The notes: a model not told the origin generated them from the sequence alone. 64,000 nt of DNA from Moheibacter sediminis (GCF_900176425.1 NZ_FWXS01000004.1:237323-301322), one strand, 5' to 3'. Positions 1-8,900 are shown, numbered from the stretch's first letter. Translations and numbers: made by a program.

Positions 1-315
1 AAAGGCAGAAAACAAAGCACCGGTAGAAAGTGTGCTCAATGCCACCGCCACATTTGAAACTTTTATGGCTCCGAAAAAAGCCATCCAATGGAGTCCGATG
101 ACGACTCCGATGCCCAAGAGCATAAGCAAATCATTTAGGTTGATTTTTAAACTTATTTTTCTGATTTTAAGGATGATGAACAAAACAATAGATGCCACCA
201 ATACACGAAACCAAACTAATGGAATCGCATCGATGGTAATAAGTTTTCCTAAAACACCTGTGAATCCCCAAAGGAGAACGATGAACTGAAGACGGATTTG
301 CGGTGAGAAAATCAA
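1..315 (-). CDS. EamA (DMT) family permease, N-terminal part, cut by window edge
   Basis: Translating the minus strand from 315 leftwards gives an open frame that runs off the window: a short start, then hydrophobic segments with the family signature FIVLLWGFTGVLGKLI and a later HWMAFFGAIKVSNVAVA. These are typical of the first EamA repeat of drug/metabolite-type inner-membrane transporters, which move small metabolites. Only about 105 of the roughly 290 expected residues are present. The start is uncertain: no ATG lies upstream in frame, the frame is open to about 358, and the TTG at 315 gives the N-terminal length usual for the family. The substrate cannot be told. It is divergent from the TerC-family gene. 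Confidence 0.8.
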   Translation of the reverse strand, partial: MIFSPQIRLQFIVLLWGFTGVLGKLITIDAIPLVWFRVLVASIVLFIILKIRKISLKINLNDLLMLLGIGVVIGLHWMAFFGAIKVSNVAVALSTLSTGALFSAF

Positions 316-366
316 GGCTGAAAATTTAAGTTCAAAATTACTCCGATATTCTTGAATTAAATCTTA

Positions 367-396
367 TTTGACCAAGATTCTTTTTTTGTAATTTCG
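367..396 (+). promoter_or_regulatory. Putative promoter of the TerC-family gene
   Basis: A TTTG at 367-370 is followed after 18 nt by TAATTTCG at 389-396. This resembles the Bacteroidota -33 (TTTG) and -7 (TAnnTTTG) elements with one change in the -7 box. The start codon at 414 lies 17 nt downstream of the box. Confidence 0.5.
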
Positions 397-413
397 GTCA
401 AAATTTAAAACAA

Positions 414-1253
414 ATGGATTTCAGTATTTTTATGGAACCTGCCGCGTGGATGGCATTGCTCACGCTGACCTTTTTGGAAATCGTATTGGGAATTGACAAC
501 ATTGTCTTTATCTCGATTCTTTCGGGAAAGCTTCCTCCAAAAGACCAACCCAAAGCACGGAATGTAGGTTTGATCCTCGCTATGTTTATGCGCATCGGAT
601 TGCTTTTTGCGGTAACCTGGCTGATGACTTTGACCAAACCCATAGATTGGCTTACGTTTGACCTTCCTTTTTTGAAAGGGGCATTGACGGGACAAAGCAT
701 CATCATACTTTTAGGAGGATTATTTCTTTTGTACAAAAGCGTAACTGAAATTCACCATAAACTCGACCACAATGAACAAAATACCACTGTAAGAGCCGTA
801 AAAGCAAATCTTACAGCAGTGATTGTGCAGATATTGTTAATCGATATCGTATTCTCGCTTGATAGTGTTTTGACGGCAGTGGGGATGGTGACTCCGACAG
901 ATTTCGGAACGCATGAAGCGGCAATGGCAATCATGGTAACAGCGGTAGTGATAGCTGTTTTGGTGATGCTTTTATTTGCGGGACCTGTGAGCAGATTTGT
1001 AAATTCGCATCCGACGATTCAGATGCTGGCACTTTCGTTTTTGATTTTAATTGGGGTCATGTTATTGGCAGAAGGTGCACATTTGTCAAATCTGGAAATG
1101 TTCGGATCAGAAGTAGGAGCAATACCGAAGGGCTATATTTATTTTGCGATATTCTTTTCATTGACGGTAGAATTTCTCAATATGAAACTCAAAAAAACAT
1201 CAAAACCTGTCAAACTCCACAATCCTACGATGGATGAAACAGAAGAAAAATAA
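414..1253 (+). CDS. TerC/Alx-family integral membrane protein
   Basis: This 279-residue, very hydrophobic protein has the TerC-family hallmarks: two similar halves each with acidic residues in a membrane helix, LEIVLGIDNIVFISI at about residues 21-35 and LLIDIVFSLDSVLTAVGM at 141-158. Family members (TerC, Alx) sit in the inner membrane and export metal ions, manganese in the best-studied cases. The C-terminus is short and polar. It stands alone between a divergent permease and a convergent glycanase gene, separated from the latter by a strong hairpin terminator. The family is clear; the metal is inferred from the family, not seen. Confidence 0.9.
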   Translation: MDFSIFMEPAAWMALLTLTFLEIVLGIDNIVFISILSGKLPPKDQPKARNVGLILAMFMRIGLLFAVTWLMTLTKPIDWLTFDLPFLKGALTGQSIIILLGGLFLLYKSVTEIHHKLDHNEQNTTVRAVKANLTAVIVQILLIDIVFSLDSVLTAVGMVTPTDFGTHEAAMAIMVTAVVIAVLVMLLFAGPVSRFVNSHPTIQMLALSFLILIGVMLLAEGAHLSNLEMFGSEVGAIPKGYIYFAIFFSLTVEFLNMKLKKTSKPVKLHNPTMDETEEK

Positions 1254-1269
1254 ATTTTAATACAAAATC

Positions 1270-1306
1270 AAAAGCCGGGCGAAATCAATTACCCGGCTTT
1301 TTTTGG
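1270..1306. terminator. Bidirectional intrinsic terminator
   Basis: AAGCCGGG and CCCGGCTT form a perfect GC-rich stem around an 11-13 nt loop, followed by a T run on the plus strand and preceded by an A-rich stretch that serves the minus strand. It lies between the convergent TerC-family and GH5 genes and can end both transcripts. Confidence 0.85.
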
Positions 1307-1326
1307 TAGGTATAGTTAAACGAGCA

Positions 1327-2661
1327 TTATCTTTTCATCAGTTTCGAAGAGTTTGTATTTCCTTTTTTATCTTTGACTTGAATCATGTAAATACCATTTG
1401 CCAGAAAAGAAATATTCATTTCCTGAAAGTCATTTTTGATGGTTTGAACTAATTTCCCTTTTATATCAAAGATTTTTATTTCTTCAATTTCATTAAAATT
1501 TTCAATTGAAATTTCTGTATGGGTAGGATTTGGATAAATTTTAAATTTAGAGTTCTCATTTGTAATTACATCTTCCGTACTTAACGGAGCTGCTGCACAT
1601 TCGACTCCTGAAATCAAACCATAAACTGTGTTGTAAACCAAATCTTCACCATAAGTCGTCAAAGTATTGAACACCCCGTTGGTAGTCATCACACGCGCAT
1701 TGCAATCTTGTGTATATGCCCAAGCTAACCAGCCTATGTTTCGTTCGCAAGACTTCGTCAATATAGTTGAATAGTCCAAAGCATGCGAACAAGAACCGCT
1801 CACGTCTTGGCGACTGGCCACTTCACCCAATAAAAACGGAACATTTTTAGCGGCGATTTCATCGAGTTTGGTTTCAATTGCAGCCGTGTTGGGTGCGTAA
1901 GCGTACCAATAAGTATGTGCTGAAAAGATAAGATTGTGTTCGGGGTCAGTATCTTGGATGCTTTCTGAAATGCTCAAAAGTTCAGTGGAGGACATTCCAC
2001 AATCAGGTGCATCAATCATAATGGGAACTTCTACACCCAATTGTCTGATTTCATGAATCAAAGTAGAATAATTCGTTTCAAAAATGTTCATTGCCTGCGT
2101 AGAATTGTTCGTCCAATACGCATATCCGAATTCGTTGGCAAGATTGATAATGAGGTATTCTTTGTTTTCTTCAATTAAATTTAAAACTGCTTCGCTTTTC
2201 CACCAATTCTTTACTACAGTATTGAAATAATCCCAATTGTTGGAACAAGTAATTCTATATGCGATTACATTTCCATTGTTGTCATACAAATTGGGGTCAT
2301 GTAATTCTAAAATGGGAATCATTCCTTTTTCATGAGAATACCTGAGGATTTCGCTCAGCGTACCGTCGTTCACATATCCGTCAACTGTGCCCGGCGTTAT
2401 GTTATCCATCCAATGCACACCATTTGTGTACCAAGGAATGCGGATAGCATTTGCACCAGTTTTGGCGGCTTCATCGATTTTAAATTTGTAATCTGCAGGG
2501 TCATCCAATGTGTCCCAGCCTTCATCTATGATGGGATAATTGATTCCTCTGAGCGTAATTTTTTGTCCGTCGGAAGTATAAAGATCTTTTCCTTCCACAT
2601 ACATCGTTTGTGCGAAATTGAGCAGCGGAAGAAGCATAAAAAGTAGAAGTGATTTTTTCAT
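1327..2661 (-). CDS. Secreted GH5-type glycanase (cellulase/mannanase family) with T9SS sorting domain
   Basis: The 444-residue protein begins with a signal peptide (MKKSLLLFMLLPLLNFAQ) and has a GH5-like (beta/alpha)8 catalytic domain at about residues 20-350. The likely acid/base is E177 in NLANEFGYAYW and the likely nucleophile is E280 in PFLLGEVAS; HTYW at 249-252 and RGIN at 38-41 also fit the family. The last ~75 residues (FKIYPNPTHTEIS to KLMKR) are a type A T9SS sorting domain, so the enzyme is probably exported across the outer membrane and either released or attached to the surface. Substrate (beta-glucan or mannan) cannot be decided. Its start is only 30 nt downstream of the LytTR regulator gene and no terminator is seen between, so it may be the last gene of the sensor unit. 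Confidence 0.88.
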   Translation of the reverse strand: MKKSLLLFMLLPLLNFAQTMYVEGKDLYTSDGQKITLRGINYPIIDEGWDTLDDPADYKFKIDEAAKTGANAIRIPWYTNGVHWMDNITPGTVDGYVNDGTLSEILRYSHEKGMIPILELHDPNLYDNNGNVIAYRITCSNNWDYFNTVVKNWWKSEAVLNLIEENKEYLIINLANEFGYAYWTNNSTQAMNIFETNYSTLIHEIRQLGVEVPIMIDAPDCGMSSTELLSISESIQDTDPEHNLIFSAHTYWYAYAPNTAAIETKLDEIAAKNVPFLLGEVASRQDVSGSCSHALDYSTILTKSCERNIGWLAWAYTQDCNARVMTTNGVFNTLTTYGEDLVYNTVYGLISGVECAAAPLSTEDVITNENSKFKIYPNPTHTEISIENFNEIEEIKIFDIKGKLVQTIKNDFQEMNISFLANGIYMIQVKDKKGNTNSSKLMKR

Positions 2662-2691
2662 TTTGTTTAAATTTTAAGTTTAATATTTAGA

Positions 2692-3432
2692 TTAAATTTT
2701 CTTGAATAAATTCAGAAATTCCTGTTTTTTGTTTCTGCTTAATACGATTGATTTGTCGTTTTGCATAATCAGTTCTCCGCCTTCTCCACGGATGTATTGT
2801 TTGATGAAATTTAAATTGACAAGGTTGGATTTGTGGGAACGGAAAAATAATGGATTGTCCTGTAAAACTTCCTCGAAATTAGATAGAGATTTACTGACAA
2901 GATGCTGGTAGCCGTCATTCATAAATACGTGCGTATAAGAACCATCTGCCTCAAAATACATGATATCTTTGATTTTTATAAACACCAATCCCTTGTGCGT
3001 GGAAAGTGCAAGTGTCTCGGACATTTGGCTGATGTTGAATTGACTCAATTGTGCAATTTGTTCGCTCGAAGTAAAAATATCATTCGTTAAATATTTGTCA
3101 AGCGCATTGCGCAATTCATCGGAATCAATAGGTTTTAAAAGATAATCCAATGCATTTATTTTCAAAGCTTTGATAGCATATTGGTCATAAGCGGTGGTAA
3201 AAATAACTTTGAAGTGTAAATCTTCAAATTGCTGCAACAATTCAAATCCATTGAGAATAGGCATTTCGATATCGAGCAAAAGCAGGTCCGGTTTTTTCTC
3301 ATCTATGATTGCCTTTGCTTTGGAACTGTCCTGAATCGTGTCGAGAATTTCTACATCTTCAAATTTCTGAAGCAAATGTTTCAATGTGATGATGGCGTGT
3401 TTTTCGTCATCGACTATTATAACTTTAATCAT
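2692..3432 (-). CDS. LytTR-family response regulator
   Basis: The 246-residue protein has a receiver domain at about 1-115 with the acidic pair D8/D9, the phosphoacceptor D54 in LLLDIEMP and K100 in YLLKP, followed by a LytTR DNA-binding domain at about 140-245 (FEADGSYTHVF, FFRSHKSNLVNL, LSRNKKQEF). Proteins of this type dimerise on phosphorylation and bind direct repeats upstream of target genes. Its start overlaps the end of the sensor kinase gene by 8 nt, which makes translational coupling and a cognate pair very likely. The GH5 gene follows 30 nt downstream. Confidence 0.93.
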   Translation of the reverse strand: MIKVIIVDDEKHAIITLKHLLQKFEDVEILDTIQDSSKAKAIIDEKKPDLLLLDIEMPILNGFELLQQFEDLHFKVIFTTAYDQYAIKALKINALDYLLKPIDSDELRNALDKYLTNDIFTSSEQIAQLSQFNISQMSETLALSTHKGLVFIKIKDIMYFEADGSYTHVFMNDGYQHLVSKSLSNFEEVLQDNPLFFRSHKSNLVNLNFIKQYIRGEGGELIMQNDKSIVLSRNKKQEFLNLFKKI

Positions 3433-6385
3433 TTTCTTTGAGTTTTAGTGTTATGATAATTTGTGTGCCGGCAGAAGTTTCGTCTGCGTCGTATAAATCG
3501 TTGATTTCAACTGAATTATTTGGATCTAAAGTTTTCAAACGTTCAGTTGTGATTTCAATTCCATAGGATTTGTGCTGAGTTTGTTCCTTTTTTAATTTTC
3601 TGCTGGCTTCGCGCCCTATGCCGTTGTCCTGAACGATAATTTGCAAAGTTTCGTCATCGATTTCATTGACGATAACTTCCAGTAAACCTTTATCAGTTCT
3701 ATTTCTCAAGCCGTGCCAGATCGCATTTTCTGTAAAGGGCTGAATGATCAGCGGCGGAATTTGCAGGTATTCGCTGTCAATGTTGGGATCGATTTTGAAT
3801 TTATAATCAAATGAATGTTCCAATCGCGCAGATTCCAGTTCCAGATAGAGTTTCAGCGTCTGCATTTCTTTTTTGAGGGAAATCATTTCATGTTTGGAAT
3901 TGTCCAAAATGTTGCGCATCAATTTAGAAAAAGTGGTGAGGTAAGCACTTGCTGTTTCAGATTCATTTTGAATGATGTAACTGTTTATTGAATTCAAAGT
4001 ATTGAACAAAAAGTGAGGGTTCATCTGCGAACGAAGTGTCTGCATTTCAGCTTCTTTGATCCTTCTCAGGTATTTTTGTTCTTTCTCTTTTCTTTTCCAT
4101 AAATATCTGTTGATCAAAAATATAATTGCAAATAAAGTCGTCAGTAAAAGCGCATAAAACAAATTGGATTTTGTAAATGGCGGATGCGCTAAAATGCTAA
4201 TATTTAAATTTTTAGATTGAATGTTGCCTAAGTTGTCCCAAGCTTCAATCGTGATATCATAACTTCCCGGCTGGATGTGGTTGAGTGAGAGTTCAGGATT
4301 ATTTCCCAGCTCATGCCAGTTTTTTTCATCTGAAAATTTATACCTGAAATTTACTTTTTCCGAATCTAAAAATGACAAATCACTGAAATTCAATATCAAT
4401 TCTCTTTCATCTTTTTGCAATTCGATGTGGTGTGAATTGATACTTCTTGATTCGCCATTAACTTTGATTTGTACTAATTTGAGACGTTGGGTAAGTTGTG
4501 TTTTTAATAAATTTTCGGTCTCGATGATGACCATTCCGCCTTCAATTCCCAACGCGATTTTTCCGTCATTCAATTCATAAAATGAATGAAGCGTAAAATT
4601 GGAAGGCAAGCCGTCGATTTGTGTAATTCTGACCACTTTGTCGATGTCTTTTCGGTAAATGTGCAATCCTTCACTGGTTGCGAAATACACATTTCCTTTG
4701 CTGTCTTCAGCGATTCCGCGCAAGTGGGTGTCAGCAATTTCATAGCTGTGGATATCTACTTTCTGGATGATTTTTCCATTTCCATCGGTTCGGTTCCAAC
4801 CGCCATAAGCTGTAAAAAGGAGTGAATTTTCATTTCCCAAACCTGTTTTGGTAAAGTAATCTCCGACAAATTTTCCTTTGTCCGGATTGATTTCTTTTTT
4901 AGAAACATCTATAAATTCATTGTTTGCCGGGTCGTAATAGCAAATACCATAACTTTTTGGCATCCAGCCGGCAAGCCAGATTCTGTTGGATTTATCAATC
5001 ACAACGTCCTGCCATTGATTGTCAGCCCAAAATTCAGGTTTGTTGTTGATGGGCTCGTCTATTTTTTCTAAACTTGGCCAACGGTAACGCTGAATTTCAT
5101 GGGAAAGAAAAACAATCCACAATTCATTTTGTGGTGTAATAATCGTTTTTACAATTTGACTTTGAATAGAAAGATCTTTCAGAGGTAAATTGATAAATAC
5201 ATTGTTTTTCAGTATTTTAATTTCTTTTGTTCCTGAAAGAAACAATTGATTTGCTGAAAAATTTAAACTTGAATACTCAAAATTTGCTGAAGGATTGAAT
5301 GGCTGCAATCCGTTTTTGTTCAAAGTTCCCAACATTCCTTTGGCATCGATCATCCAGATTGTATTTTGATTGTCTTGTGCAATTGAAACAACCGGAGCAT
5401 TTCTTTCATTAAAAGTATAAATTGAAATAGCTGGATTTACAGGCAAAAGTTTTATCAATCCTTTGGAAGTTGAAAGCCAAATGATATGCGTTTTCGGGTC
5501 ATACGTCAGATGGTTAATCGTTTGATCTATTGACGAATAAATGAGATGATAAGTATTGTTTTTAGAAAGATAAACAGAATGAATTCCATGCAATGCCAAG
5601 CCCTCAGAAGTTTCTTCAAATCCGGTAATCATTTGATTATCAGGTAGTGACTTTAAATTAATTAATTCATTCGTTATGGGATTGATTTGAAATATTTTAC
5701 CTTGAGAAGTGGAAAGCAGGACTTTTCCGTTGCTTAATTTTTTGATAGATTGAAACGAAGTATTTTTGAAATTAGAATACGGATAAGGTTTCAGTTCTTT
5801 TGCATTTTCTTTCCAAACCCAAAGTCCGTTTTTTGCGGCAATCCAAATTTCTCCATTTGCCGTTTCTATAATTCCTGTTTCCGGATCCAAATGTTTGTTT
5901 CCGGGAATTAATGAAAAAGAAATTACTTTCTTAGTTATTGGATCGTAGTATTTTACATTTTCAAAATCAGTTCCCCAAATCCTTTTTTTGGAATCTATAA
6001 AAAGATTATTGAACTGGTCATTGTTGGGATTACTGTCGGTGTAAATATTTTTAACCAGAATTTCAGGTATATCATTTATTTGGTGGATTTTACAAAGACC
6101 GTCTGTATTGAAATAAAAGAAAAAATTATCATTTTCAATAAAGCTTCCGATGATAGTTTGGACTGTCGCGTGGTTTTGAAATCGATAACCGTCATAAAGA
6201 GAAATTCCTCTTTGCGTCGATAAATAAAGTTCTCCGCTTTTTGAAATTGCTGTAGAAAGGATGTTGTCAGAATTTAATCCATTTTTGATGGAATAATTAT
6301 AATCCATGTATTTTTTCTGCCCAGAAACCGAAATCAGAACAATCAAAAATGCCAGACAATAAATTACTTTTTGCAGAGAATACAT
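3425..6385 (-). CDS. Two-component sensor: periplasmic propeller, Y_Y_Y domain and LytS-type histidine kinase
   Basis: This 986-residue sensor has a signal peptide/first membrane segment at the N-terminus, a long periplasmic region of two-component regulator propeller repeats (about 25-650, with repeats such as ENVYFATSEGLHIY and NRIWLAGW), a Y_Y_Y domain near 660-730, and a membrane helix at about 740-762. The cytoplasmic part is a LytS-type (His_kinase) domain with MNPHFLFNTLNSINSYI and phosphoacceptor H791, then an ATPase domain with DNGIGRE near 918. Unlike the hybrid sensors of polysaccharide loci it has no fused receiver or AraC domain; the separate LytTR gene overlaps its 3′ end. The signal is unknown. 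The promoter region carries a long inverted repeat. Confidence 0.93.
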   Translation of the reverse strand: MYSLQKVIYCLAFLIVLISVSGQKKYMDYNYSIKNGLNSDNILSTAISKSGELYLSTQRGISLYDGYRFQNHATVQTIIGSFIENDNFFFYFNTDGLCKIHQINDIPEILVKNIYTDSNPNNDQFNNLFIDSKKRIWGTDFENVKYYDPITKKVISFSLIPGNKHLDPETGIIETANGEIWIAAKNGLWVWKENAKELKPYPYSNFKNTSFQSIKKLSNGKVLLSTSQGKIFQINPITNELINLKSLPDNQMITGFEETSEGLALHGIHSVYLSKNNTYHLIYSSIDQTINHLTYDPKTHIIWLSTSKGLIKLLPVNPAISIYTFNERNAPVVSIAQDNQNTIWMIDAKGMLGTLNKNGLQPFNPSANFEYSSLNFSANQLFLSGTKEIKILKNNVFINLPLKDLSIQSQIVKTIITPQNELWIVFLSHEIQRYRWPSLEKIDEPINNKPEFWADNQWQDVVIDKSNRIWLAGWMPKSYGICYYDPANNEFIDVSKKEINPDKGKFVGDYFTKTGLGNENSLLFTAYGGWNRTDGNGKIIQKVDIHSYEIADTHLRGIAEDSKGNVYFATSEGLHIYRKDIDKVVRITQIDGLPSNFTLHSFYELNDGKIALGIEGGMVIIETENLLKTQLTQRLKLVQIKVNGESRSINSHHIELQKDERELILNFSDLSFLDSEKVNFRYKFSDEKNWHELGNNPELSLNHIQPGSYDITIEAWDNLGNIQSKNLNISILAHPPFTKSNLFYALLLTTLFAIIFLINRYLWKRKEKEQKYLRRIKEAEMQTLRSQMNPHFLFNTLNSINSYIIQNESETASAYLTTFSKLMRNILDNSKHEMISLKKEMQTLKLYLELESARLEHSFDYKFKIDPNIDSEYLQIPPLIIQPFTENAIWHGLRNRTDKGLLEVIVNEIDDETLQIIVQDNGIGREASRKLKKEQTQHKSYGIEITTERLKTLDPNNSVEINDLYDADETSAGTQIIITLKLKEND

Positions 6386-6386
6386 T

Positions 6387-6433
6387 TAAAATTACTTACA
6401 TACAAAACTACACAAGTAAGGTAAGTAATTTTA
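6387..6433 (-). promoter_or_regulatory. Sensor-kinase promoter enclosed by a 13-bp perfect inverted repeat
   Basis: TAAAATTACTTAC at 6387-6399 is the exact reverse complement of GTAAGTAATTTTA at 6421-6433. Between the arms, on the minus strand, lies TAGTTTTG (6403-6410), a match to the Bacteroidota -7 box. The inner arm ends only 2 nt before the sensor kinase start codon at 6385. The arrangement looks like an operator clamped around a promoter; the binding protein is unknown. Confidence 0.6.
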
Positions 6434-6482
6434 TTCTATTTTATGAAATGCGGAATTTGATTCTTGAAATGCAATTTTATGC

Positions 6483-6514
6483 AAAAAAAAGACCGGAGCA
6501 TTTCTCTGGTCTTT
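6483..6514 (-). terminator. Intrinsic terminator of ilvE
   Basis: Read on the minus strand, AAAGACC, an AGAG/CTC inner stem and GGTCTTT form a hairpin followed by eight T residues. It sits about 25 nt after the ilvE stop codon. Confidence 0.85.
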
Positions 6515-6539
6515 CTATTAAGTATAATTTTTTCTGAAA

Positions 6540-7610
6540 TTAAGCTTCAACAAGATTTTCTTCAACTTTTAATCTCCAGCCGAATGGATCTTCGCTGATA
6601 CCCATTTGTAAATCAACCAATTTCTTTTTAAGAATTTTACCATAGCTTTCAGTTTCCGGCAAATCTTCCAATTCCAAACGCTCGCTGGCATAACCAACTG
6701 CAACATAATTGTTTACCACAACTGCAGTTCCGACGCCAAAAACTTCTTTTAATTGTCCGTTTTTGTGAGCCGTATGCATTTCTTCAACAGTTACTTTTCT
6801 AACTTCTACATCGATTCCTTCAGCTTTTGCCAATTCGATCATGCTTCTTCTTGTAACGCCGTCCAAAATTCTTTCAGAAGTTGGCGCCGTGATTAATTTG
6901 TCGTTGATTCTCACAAAAACGTTCATCGTTCCTGCTTCTTCAATGAAAGTATGCGTTGCATCGTCCGTCCAGATTACCTGGTCATATCCTTCTTCACGTG
7001 CCAAATGTGTCGGATAAAAAGAACCTGCGTAGTTTCCTGCAGCTTTTGCAAATCCAACTCCACCGTTTGCTGCACGGCTGTAACGGTCTGCTACCTTTAC
7101 AGAAAGCGGTTTGTTGTAATAATTAGGTGCAACGGCAGTCAAGATTGCAAATAAATATTCATTTGAAGAGCGTGCTGTAATTGCTTCTTCCGTAGCGAAC
7201 ATGACAGGTCTTAAATACAAAGACATTCCATAAGTAGATGGAACCCATTGTCTGTCCAAGTCAATCAATGCTTTCAAACCATCCATGAAAATTTCTTCAG
7301 GGATTTGAGGCATATCAAGACGTTCTGCTGATTTATTAAGTCTTTCTAAATTTTTATCAGGTCTGAAAAGATAAACGTCACCCGTTTCTCCTTTGTAAGC
7401 TTTCATTCCTTCGAAGATTCCTTGTCCGTAATGACCAACTGAGATAGCAGGTGTAAAGTCTAATTTTCCGTAAGGTTTTATGATAGGTTCGCTCCATTTT
7501 CCATCTTTGTACCACGATAAAAGCATGTGGTCTGCAAAAGCAGTTCCAAATGTTGTGATGTCAAAAACATCAGGAGTAAATCTTGATTCTTTGATTTTTT
7601 CAATAACCAT
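6540..7610 (-). CDS. ilvE: Branched-chain amino acid aminotransferase
   Basis: The 356-residue protein is a class IV PLP-dependent aminotransferase of the long (eukaryote-like BCAT) type. It shows LSVKVADRYSRAANGGVGFAK with the expected PLP lysine near K189 in FAKAAGNYAGSFYP, and the later cofactor/substrate motif FIEEAGTMNVFV. It interconverts leucine, isoleucine and valine with their 2-oxoacids in the cytoplasm. The length matches the family. It is transcribed alone, with its own promoter and terminator. Confidence 0.95.
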   Translation of the reverse strand: MVIEKIKESRFTPDVFDITTFGTAFADHMLLSWYKDGKWSEPIIKPYGKLDFTPAISVGHYGQGIFEGMKAYKGETGDVYLFRPDKNLERLNKSAERLDMPQIPEEIFMDGLKALIDLDRQWVPSTYGMSLYLRPVMFATEEAITARSSNEYLFAILTAVAPNYYNKPLSVKVADRYSRAANGGVGFAKAAGNYAGSFYPTHLAREEGYDQVIWTDDATHTFIEEAGTMNVFVRINDKLITAPTSERILDGVTRRSMIELAKAEGIDVEVRKVTVEEMHTAHKNGQLKEVFGVGTAVVVNNYVAVGYASERLELEDLPETESYGKILKKKLVDLQMGISEDPFGWRLKVEENLVEA

Positions 7611-7641
7611 AACTTTTGTTTATTTATGTGTTTGCGTTCGG

Positions 7642-7673
7642 CAAAGATACTCATAATAATTCAAGTCGGGCAA
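7642..7673 (-). promoter_or_regulatory. Putative ilvE promoter
   Basis: On the minus strand TATCTTTG (7642-7649) matches the -7 box TAnnTTTG exactly; a TTG at 7671-7673 lies 21 nt upstream as a possible -33 element. The start codon is 31 nt downstream of the box. Confidence 0.6.
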
Positions 7674-7694
7674 TCAGCGAGTTTTAAATTGTCG

Positions 7695-7702
7695 TATTTT
7701 TG
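7695..7702 (+). promoter_or_regulatory. Promoter -7 box directly before mnmD
   Basis: TATTTTTG matches TAnnTTTG and ends only 3 nt before the ATG at 7706, which implies a leaderless or nearly leaderless transcript. No clear -33 element is visible. Confidence 0.55.
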
Positions 7703-7705
7703 AAC

Positions 7706-8401
7706 ATGTTTTACCGGAAAATTATCCCCACGGACGATGGCTCATCCACGATTTTTATTCCCGAATGGAATGAATCTTATCATTCGCGACACGGTGCGAT
7801 TCAAGAGGCTTATCATGTTTTTATAAAAAATGGATTGGATTTAATTCAGCATGAAAATGAGGTGTCCATTTTGGAGATCGGATTTGGAACCGGACTCAAT
7901 TCTTTGATTACTTTGTGCGAATCGATTCGTAGAAATTTGAAAATAAATTATTCAGGAATTGAGAAATATCCGGTTTTGAAAGATGAATTTTCCATTTTGA
8001 ATTATCCGAAATCTTTGAAAGAATTTAATGCTGAATTGAATTTTTCTGAAAATGAATTAATTCAGTTTTACAATGAATTGATGAAAGCTGATTGGGAAAA
8101 GGAAATTTCAATTTCACCAGAATTTAATTTAACCAAAATTCAGGCAGATTTTTTGGATTATGAATTTACGGAAAACCAGTTTGATTTGATTTATTTTGAT
8201 GCATTCGGAGCAAGAGTTCAACCTGAATTGTGGACTGAAATTTTATTTGAAAAATTATTCAAATCATTAAAATCAGGCGGAGTTCTAACCACGTATTCAG
8301 CTAAAGGAAGCGTGAGAAGAGCTTTGATTGCAGTGGGATTCCAAGTCGAAAAAACGCCCGGCCCTCCAGGAAAACGCGAAATGTTAGTTGCAAGAAAATA
8401 A
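7706..8401 (+). CDS. mnmD: MnmD-type tRNA (5-methylaminomethyl-2-thiouridine)-forming methyltransferase
   Basis: This 231-residue protein corresponds to the methyltransferase half of E. coli MnmC (DUF752 family). It has an SAM motif I at EIGFGTGLNSLITL, YFDAFGARVQPELW and a C-terminal TYSAKGSVRRAL followed by KTPGPPGKREM, all signatures of the family. It completes the mnm5 modification at the wobble position of certain tRNAs. The oxidoreductase half of MnmC is absent, as in other stand-alone MnmD proteins. I chose the ATG at 7706 over a TTG two codons upstream because the -7 box overlaps that TTG. The Nudix gene follows at 32 nt. Confidence 0.88.
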   Translation: MFYRKIIPTDDGSSTIFIPEWNESYHSRHGAIQEAYHVFIKNGLDLIQHENEVSILEIGFGTGLNSLITLCESIRRNLKINYSGIEKYPVLKDEFSILNYPKSLKEFNAELNFSENELIQFYNELMKADWEKEISISPEFNLTKIQADFLDYEFTENQFDLIYFDAFGARVQPELWTEILFEKLFKSLKSGGVLTTYSAKGSVRRALIAVGFQVEKTPGPPGKREMLVARK

Positions 8402-8433
8402 AAGCGAATTACGAACCTCGAACCTCGAAAAAT

Positions 8434-8844
8434 ATGAAACCATTCAATGTCAGAGTTTATGGATTGCTCATCCACGAAAATAAAATCCTCATCATCCGCG
8501 AACCTTTTGCGGGAACAATCATAGATAAATTTCCCGGTGGCGGACTCGAGTACGGAGAAGGTTTGATTGATTGTCTGAAGCGTGAATTCATGGAAGAACT
8601 AAACCTTGAAGTGGAGATAGAAAGTCATTTTTACACACAAGATTTCTTTTTGGCTTCGCGATTCGATGACGCTGAACAAATTATTATGATTTATTATAAA
8701 ATCAAAGCAAATGACATGTCAAAATTGGTTGTAATTGACCAGGATATTCAGGAACTGATTTGGAAAGATTTGAGTGAATTATCGCCCGAAGATTTGACTT
8801 TACCAACCGATAAATTGGTTGTGGAAATGTTGTTGAATAAATAA
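8434..8844 (+). CDS. Nudix hydrolase
   Basis: The 136-residue protein has a Nudix box at about residues 35-57 (GGLEYGEGLIDCLKREF then MEELNLEVE), matching Gx5Ex7REUxEExGU except for N in place of the last glycine. Nudix enzymes cleave nucleoside diphosphates linked to another group; the substrate here cannot be told. The protein is single-domain and of usual length. It lies 32 nt after mnmD on the same strand and may be co-transcribed. Confidence 0.88.
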   Translation: MKPFNVRVYGLLIHENKILIIREPFAGTIIDKFPGGGLEYGEGLIDCLKREFMEELNLEVEIESHFYTQDFFLASRFDDAEQIIMIYYKIKANDMSKLVVIDQDIQELIWKDLSELSPEDLTLPTDKLVVEMLLNK

Positions 8845-8850
8845 ACGTAC

Positions 8851-8900
8851 GTCATTCAGCGTAAAGAAGAACCCTTAGATTTCCCCTTTTTCGAAATGAC
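8851..8900. repeat. Intergenic GTCATT...AATGAC element
   Basis: A 50-nt stretch between convergent genes starts with GTCATTC and ends with GAAATGAC, so its ends are inverted. Related stretches occur at 22004-22094 and 50280-50312. They resemble dispersed intergenic repeats common in flavobacterial genomes; the match is judged by eye. Confidence 0.4.

Noticed and set aside
32..289. Plus-strand frame at the left edge
   Set aside because: The minus strand in the same place encodes a clear EamA permease.
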